A stretch of 64,000 nucleotides of DNA, from positions 806,001 through 870,000 of the forward strand of contig JACKEI010000002.1 in NCBI GenBank assembly GCA_020633075.1, written 5' to 3'. Positions 8,110-18,063 of the stretch are shown piece by piece. Source of the stretch: Sandaracinaceae bacterium. GTDB taxonomy: Bacteria > Myxococcota_A > Polyangia > Polyangiales > Houyiibacteriaceae. The translations under genes and the position numbers were made by a program. The notes beneath the pieces were generated by a model. It saw only the letters and a program-made list of their open reading frames with translations, had not been told where the DNA came from and did no database searches. Within the stretch, counting starts at the first letter, position 1, and the number at the start of each line of letters is the position of its first letter.

Positions 8110-10782
8110 ATGGCCCGAGACCGAGTCGTGTTGGTGGACGGGAGCGCGCTCCTGTACCGCGCGTTCTTCGCGCTGCCGAGCAGCCTCGCGACCAGCAGCG
8201 GGGTGCCCACCAACGCGACCTTCGGGTTCGCCAGCATGTGCCGCAAGATCTTCGCGGGGCGTCGCCCGGCCTTCGGCGCGGTCGTCTTCGACGCGCCCGG
8301 GCCGACCTTCCGCGAGGAGCGCTTTCCGGCCTACAAGGCGCAGCGGCCATCCATGGCGGGTGAGCTGCGCGCGCAGCTCGCGGACATCGACCGTGTGGTC
8401 CACGCCTTCGGGCTGCCCAACCTGCGCGTCCCGGGCTACGAGGCCGACGACATCATCGCGACCCTCGCGCGCCAGGCGCTCGAGGCCGGGCACGAGGTGC
8501 ACATCGTCTCCGGCGACAAGGACTTTGCGCAGCTGGTGGGGGAGCACGTGCGCATGGTCGACACCATGCGCGACGTCACGTACGACGCCGAGCTGGTGCG
8601 AAAGAAGTGGGGCGTGCCGCCGTCGCTGATGGGCGACTACCTCGCGTTGGTGGGCGACAAGGTGGACAACGTGCCCGGGGTGCCCGGCATCGGCGCGAAG
8701 ACGGCCACGACGCTGCTGGAGCGCTTCGGCTCGCTCGAGGGGGTGCTCGCCGGGACCGCCGAGCTCAAGGGCAAGCAGCGTGAGAACCTCGAGGCCTTCG
8801 CGGACCAGGCGCGCCTGTCACGCGAGCTGGTCGCCCTCGACGAGCACGTGCCGCTCGGGCTGACGCTGGCGGAGACGCGGCTGGGTGAGCCGGACGCGAG
8901 CGTGGTGAACGCGCTCTTCCGAGAGCTGGAGTTCTACTCCCTCCTCTCGGCCGAGGAGCCCGGCGCCGAGCAGGACGCGGCCACAGCGCCAGCGCTCGCG
9001 GCAACCACGGCCGCCGAGCTCAGGGCGTTCTGCCCGGATCCGGCCGCGACGCTCGCCGTTGCGGCGCTCTACGAGGGACCGACCCCGGTCGCCGCCGCGC
9101 TCTACGGGGTGGCGCTCGCTCGTGGTCCCGAGGCGCTCTTCGTGCCGTGGGGGGAAGACGCAGCGCTCGACGCAGCGCTCCGCGACGTGCTGAGCGACGA
9201 GCGGTCCCCGAAGCAGGTGCACGACGCGCGCGACGCGTACACGGTGCTGGACGGGCACGGGCTGACGCTCGCGGGCGTGGTCATGGACACGCAGCTGGCG
9301 TCCTACCTGGTGGATCCCACCGCGCACCTGCCGCACGAGCTCGAGCAGGTGGCGCGGGCCTACCTGCAGCGCGTGCTGCCGAGCCTCGCGGCGTCCGACT
9401 CGTCCGGTTCGTCCGGCTCGTCGAGCGGCTCTCGTCGCGGGCGCCCGGCGCTCGCGGACTCGCCACCCGAGGCCCGCGCCGCGTTCGCTTGCGCGCGCGC
9501 GCAGGCCGTGGCCGACCTGGCCGCGCCCCTCGCCGCGCTCATGGACGAGCAGTCCCAGCGCGCCGCCTTCACCGAGCTCGAGCTGCCCCTGTCTCGGGTG
9601 CTGGCCGACATGCAGCGCGCGGGCGTGCGCGTGGACGCCGCCGCGCTCGCCGCGCTCAGCGTCGAGTTCGAGCAGCGCAAGGCCGAGATCGAAGCCGAGA
9701 TCTACGCGCTGGCCGGACGGGAGTTCAACCTGGCGTCGCCCAAGCAGCTGGGCGAGGTCCTCTTCGACGAGCTGGGGCTGCCCGTACAGAAGCGCACCAA
9801 GACCGGCTACAGCACGGACGCCTCGGTGCTCGAGCGCCTGGCCCCCAAGCACGCCATCGCCGAGAAGATCCTGCGGCAGCGCGAGCTGGCCAAGCTCATC
9901 AACACGTACACGGAGGTGCTGCGCGCAGCCATCGACCCGCGCACGGGCCGTGTGCACTGCACCTTCCAGCAGACCACCAGCGCCTCGGGCCGGCTCATCA
10001 CCACGGAGCCGGACCTACAGCGCACGCCCATCCGCGGCGAGGACGGCAAGCGCATCCGCGCGGCCTTCGTGCCCCGCGACGGGTGGGTGATGGTCTCGGC
10101 CGACTGGAGCCAGATCGAGCTCCGCCTCCTGGCCCACCTCTCGGCGGACCCAGCGCTCGGCGCGGCCTTCCGCGACGAGGTGGACGTGCACCGGCGCACC
10201 GCCGCCGAGATCTTCGGGTGTCAGGCTGCGGAGGTCACGCGCGAGCAGCGCAACGTGGGCAAGACCGTGAACTTCGCGACCATCTACGGCCAGGGAGCGA
10301 CGGCGCTGGCGCAGGGCCTGGGCGTCACGCGCAACGAGGCCAAGGCCTACATCGAGCGCTACTTCGAGGTCTATGGGGGCGTGCGCACCTGGCTGGACGC
10401 CAGCATCGCGGGTGCGCACGAGCGCGGCTACGTGGAGACCATGCTGGGCCGGCGGCGCAAGATCCCCGAGCTCACCAGCGGGGACCCGGCCACGCGCGCG
10501 TACGGCGAGCGCATCGCCGCGAACACGCCCATCCAGGGCAGCGCGGCAGACCTGTGCAAGCTGGCCATGCTGCGCATCGCGCGGCGCCTGCGCGCGGACG
10601 GCCTCGCCGCCGAGATGGTCCTGCAGATCCACGACGAGCTGCTCTTCGAGGTCGCTCCGGCGGACCTCGCTGCGCTCTCGTCCATCGTGCGCCACGAGAT
10701 GGAGCAGGTGTGGCCGGCGCTGCGCGTGCCGCTGGTGGTGGACCTCGGTCACGGCAGCTCGTGGGAAGAAGCACACGGATGA
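8110..10782 (+). CDS. polA: DNA polymerase I, proofreading domain inactive
   Basis: 890-residue family A polymerase for gap filling, RNA primer removal and repair. Residues 1-270 form the 5'-3' exonuclease (VDGSALLYRAFF, GYEADDIIATLA, VSGDKDFAQLV, GDKVDNVPGVPGIGAKTA). Residues about 290-470 correspond to the 3'-5' exonuclease, but the catalytic DxE is missing: the expected position reads TLAVAALYEG (314-323). The last motif also lacks its Tyr, so proofreading should be dead, as in Taq or Bst enzymes. A Ser/Gly linker (SGSSGSSSGS) interrupts this region near residue 430. The polymerase domain is intact: motif A SADWSQIELR with Asp665, motif B RNVGKTVNFATIYG, and motif C QIHDELLFEV with Asp842. 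The stop overlaps the next gene as ATGA. Confidence 0.97.
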   Translation: MARDRVVLVDGSALLYRAFFALPSSLATSSGVPTNATFGFASMCRKIFAGRRPAFGAVVFDAPGPTFREERFPAYKAQRPSMAGELRAQLADIDRVVHAFGLPNLRVPGYEADDIIATLARQALEAGHEVHIVSGDKDFAQLVGEHVRMVDTMRDVTYDAELVRKKWGVPPSLMGDYLALVGDKVDNVPGVPGIGAKTATTLLERFGSLEGVLAGTAELKGKQRENLEAFADQARLSRELVALDEHVPLGLTLAETRLGEPDASVVNALFRELEFYSLLSAEEPGAEQDAATAPALAATTAAELRAFCPDPAATLAVAALYEGPTPVAAALYGVALARGPEALFVPWGEDAALDAALRDVLSDERSPKQVHDARDAYTVLDGHGLTLAGVVMDTQLASYLVDPTAHLPHELEQVARAYLQRVLPSLAASDSSGSSGSSSGSRRGRPALADSPPEARAAFACARAQAVADLAAPLAALMDEQSQRAAFTELELPLSRVLADMQRAGVRVDAAALAALSVEFEQRKAEIEAEIYALAGREFNLASPKQLGEVLFDELGLPVQKRTKTGYSTDASVLERLAPKHAIAEKILRQRELAKLINTYTEVLRAAIDPRTGRVHCTFQQTTSASGRLITTEPDLQRTPIRGEDGKRIRAAFVPRDGWVMVSADWSQIELRLLAHLSADPALGAAFRDEVDVHRRTAAEIFGCQAAEVTREQRNVGKTVNFATIYGQGATALAQGLGVTRNEAKAYIERYFEVYGGVRTWLDASIAGAHERGYVETMLGRRRKIPELTSGDPATRAYGERIAANTPIQGSAADLCKLAMLRIARRLRADGLAAEMVLQIHDELLFEVAPADLAALSSIVRHEMEQVWPALRVPLVVDLGHGSSWEEAHG

Positions 10783-11924
10783 AGGTCACACGGGTAGACG
10801 GAGTAGGGCAGGTCGCCCCTGCCGACTGGGACGCGCTCGCCGGGGACGACGACCCCTTCGCGGAGCACGCGTTCCTGTCGGTGCTGGAAGACTCTGGCTC
10901 GGTCGGAGGCCGCTCCGGCTGGCGCCCCGCTCACGTCCTCGTACACGACGGGGGCATGCTGGTGGGCGCGCTCCCGCTGTACCGCAAGGACCACAGCTAC
11001 GGCGAGTACATCTTCGACTTCGCGTGGGCCAACGCGGCAGCGCGGCTGGGCTCGCCCTACTACCCGAAGCTCGTCGCGATGACCCCGCTCACCCCCGCCA
11101 CGGGCACACGCCTCCTGGTGCACCCCTCGGCGGAGCGCGCGCACGTGGTGAAGGCGCTGCTGGACGGAGCGCTCGTGGCGGCGTCCGAGCTGCACGCCTC
11201 GTCGGTGCACCTGAACTTCTTGAACGCGCAGGAGGCCGCCGAGGTCGCCACGCACGGCGCCTACCTGGCTCGCACCACGCACCAGTTCCACTTCCACAAC
11301 GAGGGCTACGCGGACTTCGAGGACTTCGTGGGACGCTTCCGCTCGTCCATGCGCAAGAAGCTCCGGAAGGAGCGGCGCGCCGTGGCCGAGAGCGGCCTCG
11401 ACGTGGGCGTCACCACCGGCGAGGAGCTCAGCGAGGAGGACTGGTCGCGCCTACGCGCGTTCTACCTGGACACCTGCTGGCGCAAGGGCAGCGAGCCGTA
11501 TCTGACCGAGGCCTTCTTCACGCTGCTGGCGGAGCGCTGCCGGCACCGGGTGGTGGTGGGCTACGCCCGACGTAACGGTCTGCTCGTGGCGGCGTCACTC
11601 AACTTCGAGAAAGGCAAGCACCTCTACGGCCGCTACTGGGGCTGCGAGGAAGACCAAGAGATGCTCCACTTCGAGCTCTGCTACTACCAGCTCATCGAGC
11701 GCGCCATCGCGAGCGGCATGACGCGCTTCGAGGCGGGGGCGCAGGGGACCCACAAGCTCCGGCGCGGGCTGATGCCCAGCGAGATCCACAGCGCCCACTT
11801 CATCGCTCACCCGGTCCTGCGTGACGCCGTGGCCGACTACCTGCCGCGCGAGCGCGCGGGCGAGCTGCGCGAGATGGCGGCGCTGGCGGAGCACGGGCCC
11901 TTTCGACGCGGAGACGAGACGTGA
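10779..11924 (+). CDS. FemAB-like GNAT acyltransferase (COG3146/DUF482)
   Basis: 381-residue protein of the peptidogalycan biosynthesis/recognition family, built from GNAT-like folds as in FemAB peptidyl transferases. Family features are DPFAEHAFLSVLEDSGSVG near the N-terminus, FRSSMRKKLRKERR in the middle and FEAGAQGTHKLRRGLMP near the C-terminus. It is cytoplasmic, with no signal peptide. The substrate is not established for the family; an aminoacyl or N-acyl transfer to an envelope precursor is a guess. It overlaps polA by 4 nt (ATGA) and the following gene by 4 nt (GTGA), so translation of the three is probably coupled. Confidence 0.85.
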   Translation: MKVTRVDGVGQVAPADWDALAGDDDPFAEHAFLSVLEDSGSVGGRSGWRPAHVLVHDGGMLVGALPLYRKDHSYGEYIFDFAWANAAARLGSPYYPKLVAMTPLTPATGTRLLVHPSAERAHVVKALLDGALVAASELHASSVHLNFLNAQEAAEVATHGAYLARTTHQFHFHNEGYADFEDFVGRFRSSMRKKLRKERRAVAESGLDVGVTTGEELSEEDWSRLRAFYLDTCWRKGSEPYLTEAFFTLLAERCRHRVVVGYARRNGLLVAASLNFEKGKHLYGRYWGCEEDQEMLHFELCYYQLIERAIASGMTRFEAGAQGTHKLRRGLMPSEIHSAHFIAHPVLRDAVADYLPRERAGELREMAALAEHGPFRRGDET

Positions 11925-13183
11925 GCTTCGCGCTCGCGACCTTCTTCGCGTGGATGTTCGCGGTCGGCGCGGCCTGGACGCTGCGCAACCGCTTCTTCGC
12001 CATCTTCGTCGGCGTGCTCACGGGGCTCGAGGGCCTGGTGGCCAGCGCCTACGAGCCCTTCGTGGGGGTGGCCTGGCCGCTGTTCGTCGCGTGTCACGTC
12101 ACGGTCTTGGTGCAGGTGCTCTCGCTCACGCGCCCCGCGCTGCGGCCCCTCTGGTTCCGCGTGCTGGTGAGCTGGCCGGCGTACTACTTCCTGGCGGCCA
12201 TGCTGCTGGGCTTCTTCTGGCTGCCGCTGTTGTTGTGGTGGAGCCCTCCGCTCGCGCTCCCGCAGCAGCTGGTGCTGGGCGTGCCCTTCGTGCTGGCCGC
12301 CATTGGGATGTGGCAGTCCCTCGTGGGGCGCGAGTCGCAGGTGCGCGTCTCGCTGATGGACGCTCAGCAGTCGTCCGGGGAGACGCTGGCGCGGCATCGC
12401 TCGCCCTCGCTGCCCAACCGTGCCGAGAGCGACGCCGGGCAAGAGGGAGCGCCAGCTGCAGCGTCTGCGGCGGCGCGCCCGCTGCGCGTCGTGCAGATCA
12501 CGGACCCGCACCTTGGCCCCTTCATGAGCGTGCCGCGCCTGCGGCGCATCGCGGAGCGCGCGGTGGCGCGTGAGCCGGATCTGGTCCTGCTCACCGGCGA
12601 CTTCCTGACCATGGAGTCGCAGGCGCGCGAGGACTACCTGGCGGACGCGCTCGCGCCGCTCGCCGCGCTCGAGGGGCGGGTGTTCGCCTGCCTCGGGAAT
12701 CACGACCACGAGGCCCTGCACATCGTGAAGAACGCGCTGGCGCGTGCGAAGGTGCGGCTGCTGGTGGACGAGAGCGCGCTGGTGGAGACGCCGGCGGGGC
12801 CCGTCCAGATCGTGGGCGCGGACTTCCACTTCCGAGACCGCGCCGCGCACCTGACGCGGCTGGCCGGCGCGCATCCGCGCGTCACGGGTGCCCTGCGCCT
12901 GTGGTTGCTCCATGACCCGGGCGCGTTTCGTCGCATCCCCGTCGGTGAGGCCGACCTGGTGCTCAGCGGCCACACGCACGGCGGGCAGGTGGGGCTGCTC
13001 TCGCTGGGAGGCAGCTGGACGCCGGTGTGGTCCATCGCGAAGATCCCCGATCACGGGCTCTTCGCGCGCGGCCCCGACCGCCTCTACATCCACCGCGGCA
13101 CCGGGCACTACGGCTTCCCGCTGCGCCTTGGCGTGCCCTCCGAGCAGAGCCTGCTCGAGGTGCACTTCGCTCCCGGCGGTTGA
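11921..13183 (+). CDS. membrane-anchored metallophosphoesterase
   Basis: 420 residues. The first about 140 form four hydrophobic segments; the rest is a calcineurin-like phosphoesterase. Metal ligands in order are QITDPHLG, LLTGDFL, CLGNHDHE, LLHDP and SGHTHGGQ. The architecture resembles YaeI/YkuE-type proteins and chlamydial LpxG, which cleave UDP-diacylglucosamine or act on membrane phospholipids; the exact substrate cannot be read here. The start is GTG at 11921, overlapping the acyltransferase stop by 4 nt. It is the last gene of the tsaC-polA operon. A poorly conserved linker with an Ala-rich stretch joins the membrane part to the enzyme domain around residues 145-185. Confidence 0.85.
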   Translation: MSFALATFFAWMFAVGAAWTLRNRFFAIFVGVLTGLEGLVASAYEPFVGVAWPLFVACHVTVLVQVLSLTRPALRPLWFRVLVSWPAYYFLAAMLLGFFWLPLLLWWSPPLALPQQLVLGVPFVLAAIGMWQSLVGRESQVRVSLMDAQQSSGETLARHRSPSLPNRAESDAGQEGAPAAASAAARPLRVVQITDPHLGPFMSVPRLRRIAERAVAREPDLVLLTGDFLTMESQAREDYLADALAPLAALEGRVFACLGNHDHEALHIVKNALARAKVRLLVDESALVETPAGPVQIVGADFHFRDRAAHLTRLAGAHPRVTGALRLWLLHDPGAFRRIPVGEADLVLSGHTHGGQVGLLSLGGSWTPVWSIAKIPDHGLFARGPDRLYIHRGTGHYGFPLRLGVPSEQSLLEVHFAPGG

Positions 13184-13210
13184 GCGCACGGCGACACCCA
13201 ACGGGCCGCT

Positions 13211-13234
13211 GCGGGCGTCCCTCCGCTTGCCCGC
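13211..13234. terminator. GC hairpin between convergent genes
   Basis: Arms GCGGGC and GCCCGC are separated by 12 nt, between the stops of the metallophosphoesterase and the DUF4336 gene. No U tract follows, so a terminator role in either direction is only plausible. Confidence 0.25.
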
Positions 13235-13239
13235 TCTAG

Positions 13240-13269
13240 TCTCAGATCAGCGCGTCTCAGGTCAGCGCG
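13240..13269. repeat. 15-bp tandem duplication at a stop codon
   Basis: TCTCAGATCAGCGCG is followed immediately by TCTCAGGTCAGCGCG, 14 of 15 bases identical. The second copy contains the TGA stop (minus strand, 13262-13264) of the DUF4336 gene. Confidence 0.8.
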
Positions 13270-14011
13270 GGCCCTCCGTGAGCGCCCCACCCGGCGCGTT
13301 GGCCCAGCTCAGCATCTTCGTCAGGGCGGCGGTGAGGCGCGCCTTGGCGTCCACGTCCACGACCTCGCCGTGGGCCATGACCACGCGCGTGAACGGCAGG
13401 CTCAGCACACGCTGCGCGCTGCGGGCCGCGGCCGGCTTGTCGCGCATCAACACGCGCACCTCCGCGCTCTGGGCGAAGGCGCGATGCGCGCGCACCAGGC
13501 GCAGGATCAAGCCCGTGAACAGGCCCTTCGGGGCCAGCACGTGGAACACGAAGTCCGTCACCACCAGGGTCGCCGACGGCGCGTGAAAGAGCAGCGTCTC
13601 ACCGAGGAAGGGAGTGCCGTCCAGCAGGACGCCCGTCACCTCGTCCGGCAGGCCCTCGGGCAGCACGCTGTGGGCCGGCACCTTGCGCCCCAGCTTCGCG
13701 AGCTTGGTGGGCAGCCCGGGCGCCAAGTACACGCGCGCGGCGGGCCAGCGCGAGACGGCGGCGTCCAGGAACAGGTGGTGCAGGTTGTTGGGGGCCACGA
13801 GGTGCTCCACGGGCCCGAGCGCCTCCACCTGCGCGGCCAGCGCGTCGTCCATGGCGAGCGGAGAGACCAGCATCAGCCCGCCGCTGCGCATGCGCAGCAC
13901 GGTGCAGCGCACGGGGAGGTAGAAGCCGGGCGCGACGCGGAGCGTGGTCTCGAGGGCGTGGACGCCGTCTGCGATCTGGACGAGCTGGGGCGGGGGTGGA
14001 GACTTGGCCAT
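13262..14011 (-). CDS. DUF4336 protein, metallo-beta-lactamase-like fold
   Basis: 249-residue cytoplasmic protein of the DUF4336 family, distantly related to metallo-beta-lactamase hydrolases. It shows the family layout ADGVHALE near the N-terminus, PVEHLVAPNNLHHLFL in place of the usual HxHxDH metal motif, and VVMAHGEVVD near the C-terminus. The substrate is unknown and catalytic activity is uncertain because only part of the classic metal site is present. It is divergent from a MarR-type gene, and its start lies next to two palindromic operators. A good promoter (TTGACG, 17 bp, TTTACT) places the transcription start at or beside the ATG, so the mRNA is probably leaderless and repressor-controlled. 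Confidence 0.8.
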   Translation of the reverse strand: MAKSPPPPQLVQIADGVHALETTLRVAPGFYLPVRCTVLRMRSGGLMLVSPLAMDDALAAQVEALGPVEHLVAPNNLHHLFLDAAVSRWPAARVYLAPGLPTKLAKLGRKVPAHSVLPEGLPDEVTGVLLDGTPFLGETLLFHAPSATLVVTDFVFHVLAPKGLFTGLILRLVRAHRAFAQSAEVRVLMRDKPAAARSAQRVLSLPFTRVVMAHGEVVDVDAKARLTAALTKMLSWANAPGGALTEGPR

Positions 14012-14017
14012 GAGATT

Positions 14018-14046
14018 AGTAAAGTGCCATTGACGATAATCGTCAA
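14018..14046 (-). promoter_or_regulatory. sigma70-type promoter of the DUF4336 gene
   Basis: Read on the minus strand: TTGACG (14046-14041), a 17-bp spacer and TTTACT (14023-14018). The -10 ends 6 nt before the ATG, which predicts a leaderless transcript. The -35 lies inside the first palindromic operator, so repressor binding would block the polymerase. Confidence 0.65.
14030..14046. promoter_or_regulatory. operator 1, perfect 8-bp-arm palindrome
   Basis: TTGACGAT and ATCGTCAA flank a central A with no mismatch. It lies between the divergent DUF4336 and MarR-type genes. The length and position are typical of a dimeric winged-helix repressor site. Confidence 0.75.
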
Positions 14047-14052
14047 GTGGGC

Positions 14053-14067
14053 TTGACGATTATCGTC
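14053..14067. promoter_or_regulatory. operator 2, same palindrome with one shortened arm
   Basis: TTGACGAT T ATCGTC repeats the core of operator 1, with 6-bp perfect arms about 14061. Centres of the two sites are 23 bp apart, about two helical turns, which suggests two dimers on the same DNA face. Confidence 0.7.
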
Positions 14068-14076
14068 GCCGCTGCG

Positions 14077-14586
14077 ATGGTCTGCCTCGTGACCAAGCGA
14101 CGCCCCGCCCCGTCGTCGGCTCCGACCGATCCCGAGCTGTTCGCCCGCGAGCTCGAGGCGCGCAAGCGCGCGAGCACGGCGCAGTTGCTCATGCGTTGCG
14201 CACGCCTGCTGAACGAGCGTGGGGTCGCGCGTGCGGCGCAGGAGACCGGCATCCCCGTGCGCGCGGCCCACATGGGCCTCTTTCCCCACCTGGACCTCGC
14301 GGGCACACGCCAGACCGAGCTCGCGCGCCGCATGGGGGTCAGCAAGCAGGCGGTACACCAGCTCGTGGTGGAGCTGGTGGGCTTCGGGGTGCTCGAACAG
14401 GTCCGCGACCCGAGCGACAAGCGCGCGCTGCTCGTGCGCTTCACGCCGCGCGGAGCCCGATCGCTCTTCGACGGCTTGGCGGTCTTGAACGCGCTCGAGG
14501 CGGACATGCGCGAGGAGCTCGGACGCGCGCGTATGAGCGCCCTGCACGACGCGCTCGAGCGCTTGAACGATTGGCTGGATGGCTGA
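14077..14586 (+). CDS. MarR-family transcriptional regulator
   Basis: 169-residue winged-helix regulator. The helix-turn-helix is in QTELARRMGVSKQAVHQLVVELV (mid-protein), followed by the wing RDPSDKRALLVRFTPRGA, a standard MarR signature. It probably represses itself and the divergent DUF4336 gene through the two palindromes just upstream. The start is unclear: ATG at 14077 is used here; GTG at 14089 (giving MTKRRP) is equally possible, while an ATG at 14047 would lie inside the operators. The ligand is unknown. The neighbouring metallo-beta-lactamase-like gene is the likely target. Confidence 0.85.
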   Translation: MVCLVTKRRPAPSSAPTDPELFARELEARKRASTAQLLMRCARLLNERGVARAAQETGIPVRAAHMGLFPHLDLAGTRQTELARRMGVSKQAVHQLVVELVGFGVLEQVRDPSDKRALLVRFTPRGARSLFDGLAVLNALEADMREELGRARMSALHDALERLNDWLDG

Positions 14587-14605
14587 GGCGGCGGCTTGGG
14601 TAGGC

Positions 14606-14611
14606 TACACT
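14606..14611 (+). promoter_or_regulatory. -10-like TACACT before the lamin-tail gene
   Basis: TACACT ends 9 nt before the ATG at 14621; a second hexamer, TAGGCT, overlaps it at 14601. There is no Shine-Dalgarno sequence between it and the start, consistent with a leaderless mRNA. Confidence 0.4.
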
Positions 14612-14620
14612 GCGTACCGC

Positions 14621-15235
14621 ATGAACCAGACCCACCCGACACCGAGCTCCCAGCGCACGGACCCGAGACCGACGGGGCGGGCGTGGCCGCTCCTGGCCGC
14701 CCTCTCCTGGCTCACGAGCACGGTCCTCGCCCTGCCTGTCCTGACGAGCTGTGCGGACGGCAGCAGCAACCTCCCGCTCGTGATCAACGAGGTGCACGCC
14801 ACGCCTCCCGAGTGGGTGGAGATCCTGAACCTCAGCGACCGGCCGCTCGCGCTGCGTGACGTGCAGCTGACCGGCAGCGACGCCAACGGGCGCCCCGACG
14901 ACGACCGCGCGCAGCTGCCCGACATCCCCATCCTGCCCGGGGAGCACTTCGTGATCGCCCTCGGGAAGCCCGACGCAGACAGTGAGCTGCACCAGGACCG
15001 GGAGTGCGGCATCGAGGGAGTCAGTGAGTGCGCCTTCGCCGCCATGCGCGTGCGCGCGGACGAGGGCGAGACCGTGCACCTCTTCGAGCACGCACGGCAC
15101 ATCGACGAGTTCGTGTACGCGCCCCGCGGCGCCACGCTGGACCAGACCCAGTGCCGCCTCCCGGACGGGACCGGCGACCCGCGCGCGTGCGAGCCCACCG
15201 CAGCGGCGGTCAACCAGGGTGCCGCCACCCCCTGA
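14621..15235 (+). CDS. lamin-tail-domain lipoprotein
   Basis: 204 residues. A basic N-terminus and a long hydrophobic stretch end with PVLTSC near residue 44, a plausible lipobox. The rest is a lamin-tail (LTD) domain, recognised by LVINEVHATPPEWVEILNLS and the following LALRDVQLTGSD and PGEHFVIALG. Such domains are immunoglobulin-like beta folds found on secreted myxobacterial proteins, usually without enzymatic activity. Four Cys in the mature part may form disulfides. ATG 14621 is chosen over an in-frame ATG at 14579 because it opens directly into the signal sequence. A monocistronic surface lipoprotein of unknown role is likely. Confidence 0.72.
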   Translation: MNQTHPTPSSQRTDPRPTGRAWPLLAALSWLTSTVLALPVLTSCADGSSNLPLVINEVHATPPEWVEILNLSDRPLALRDVQLTGSDANGRPDDDRAQLPDIPILPGEHFVIALGKPDADSELHQDRECGIEGVSECAFAAMRVRADEGETVHLFEHARHIDEFVYAPRGATLDQTQCRLPDGTGDPRACEPTAAAVNQGAATP

Positions 15236-15319
15236 GGGCGGCTTTGTCGAGACCCGTGCGGCGCGGCCCCCGCGGCGCCCACGGCCCCGCTCACCTGCCG
15301 CCAAAAAAGCACGGAGACC

Positions 15320-15346
15320 TTGACGCGGGCTCTCGTTGACTATAGT
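15320..15346 (+). promoter_or_regulatory. candidate promoter of the flavin monooxygenase gene
   Basis: TTGACG and TATAGT are both close to consensus but only 15 bp apart, shorter than ideal. The -10 is embedded in TTGACTATAGTTCAA (15336-15350), whose core ACTATAGT is an 8-bp palindrome, so a regulator could bind there. The region is unusually AT-rich for this genome. The leader to the ATG is about 45 nt. Confidence 0.45.
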
Positions 15347-15396
15347 TCAATAGCAGGTGGCGCGTCGCCACCGCGCGGAACTCACCAGGAGTCAAG

Positions 15397-16941
<1,545 letters not shown>

Positions 16942-18063
16942 CGGCCACGCCCAGCGACAGGGCGATGCCGTAGAGCGGGATGATGGGCGGCCAGTCGCCC
17001 AGCCTCGCGATGCCCAGCGCCATCAGCACGCCCAAGAGCACGCCGACGAGCCCGCCCGCGATGGAGACCACGACGGACTCCACCAGGAACTGCAGCAGGA
17101 TGTCGCGGCGCCGTGCGCCCACGGCCATGCGCACGCCGATCTCGCGCGTGCGCTCGCGCACCGACACCAGCATGATGTTCATGATGCCGATGCCACCCAC
17201 CAGCAGCGAGACGGCGGCCACGCTGCCGAGCAGCGCCTTGAACACGGTGGTCACCTCGTCGAGGGTCTGGAGCATCTCGGCCTGTGAGCGCACGAAGAAG
17301 TCCTCGTCCTCCTCGTTGCCGAGGCGATGTCGCGCACGGAGCACCTGGGTGATGCGCTCCACGAGGCGCGGTGCGTCCTCCTCGTTGGCGACCTGCACGT
17401 TGATGCCACCCAGGCTGGTCTGACCGAAGAGGACGCTCTGGTGCGTGCTCAGGGGCACGTAGACTTGGTCGTCGGGCGAGCTGAAGCCCGTGTCCCCCTT
17501 GCGCGTGAGCACACCGATGACGCGAAAGGTGATGCCGCGCAGCTGCACGCGCGCGCCCAGCGGGGATCTTCCCTGGAAGAGGGTGTCGGAGACGTTGGCT
17601 CCCAGCACCACGACGCGCCGCCGGAGGTCCACGTCGTCGGCCGACAGGCCGATGCCGGTCTCGATCCCGAGCGCGCGCAGGCGCAGGTAGGCCGGGGTGA
17701 CGCCGTAGATGGTCGCCTGCGTGTTGTTGCTCAGGTACTTGACCTGGGCGCTGCCCGCTGCCTCCGGTGCGACGCCCGTGACCCCCGGCAGCAGGGCGAG
17801 GGCCTCCGCGTCCTCGAGGTCGAGGGTGTCCACGGTGCCGCTGCGCACTGGCCCGTCGGTGCGATAGGCCGGTCGAATGTAGAGAAGGTTGGCTCCCAGC
17901 GCGCGGATCTGGCCTGCCACGCTCGCCTGGGCCCCTTCGCCGATGGCGAGCACGGCGACGACCGCGGCCACACCGATCACCATGCCGAGCGCGGTCAGCG
18001 CCGTGCGCATGCGGTTGGTCAGCAGTGAGCGTAGGGCCGTGCGGATGGTCTCTCGGAACAGCA

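Noticed and set aside
15236..15310. GCCGCCAAAAAAG as a terminator tail
   Set aside because: The A run follows the hairpin arm on the plus strand, so it would serve only minus-strand transcripts, and no minus-strand gene ends here; the matching arm is over 50 nt away.
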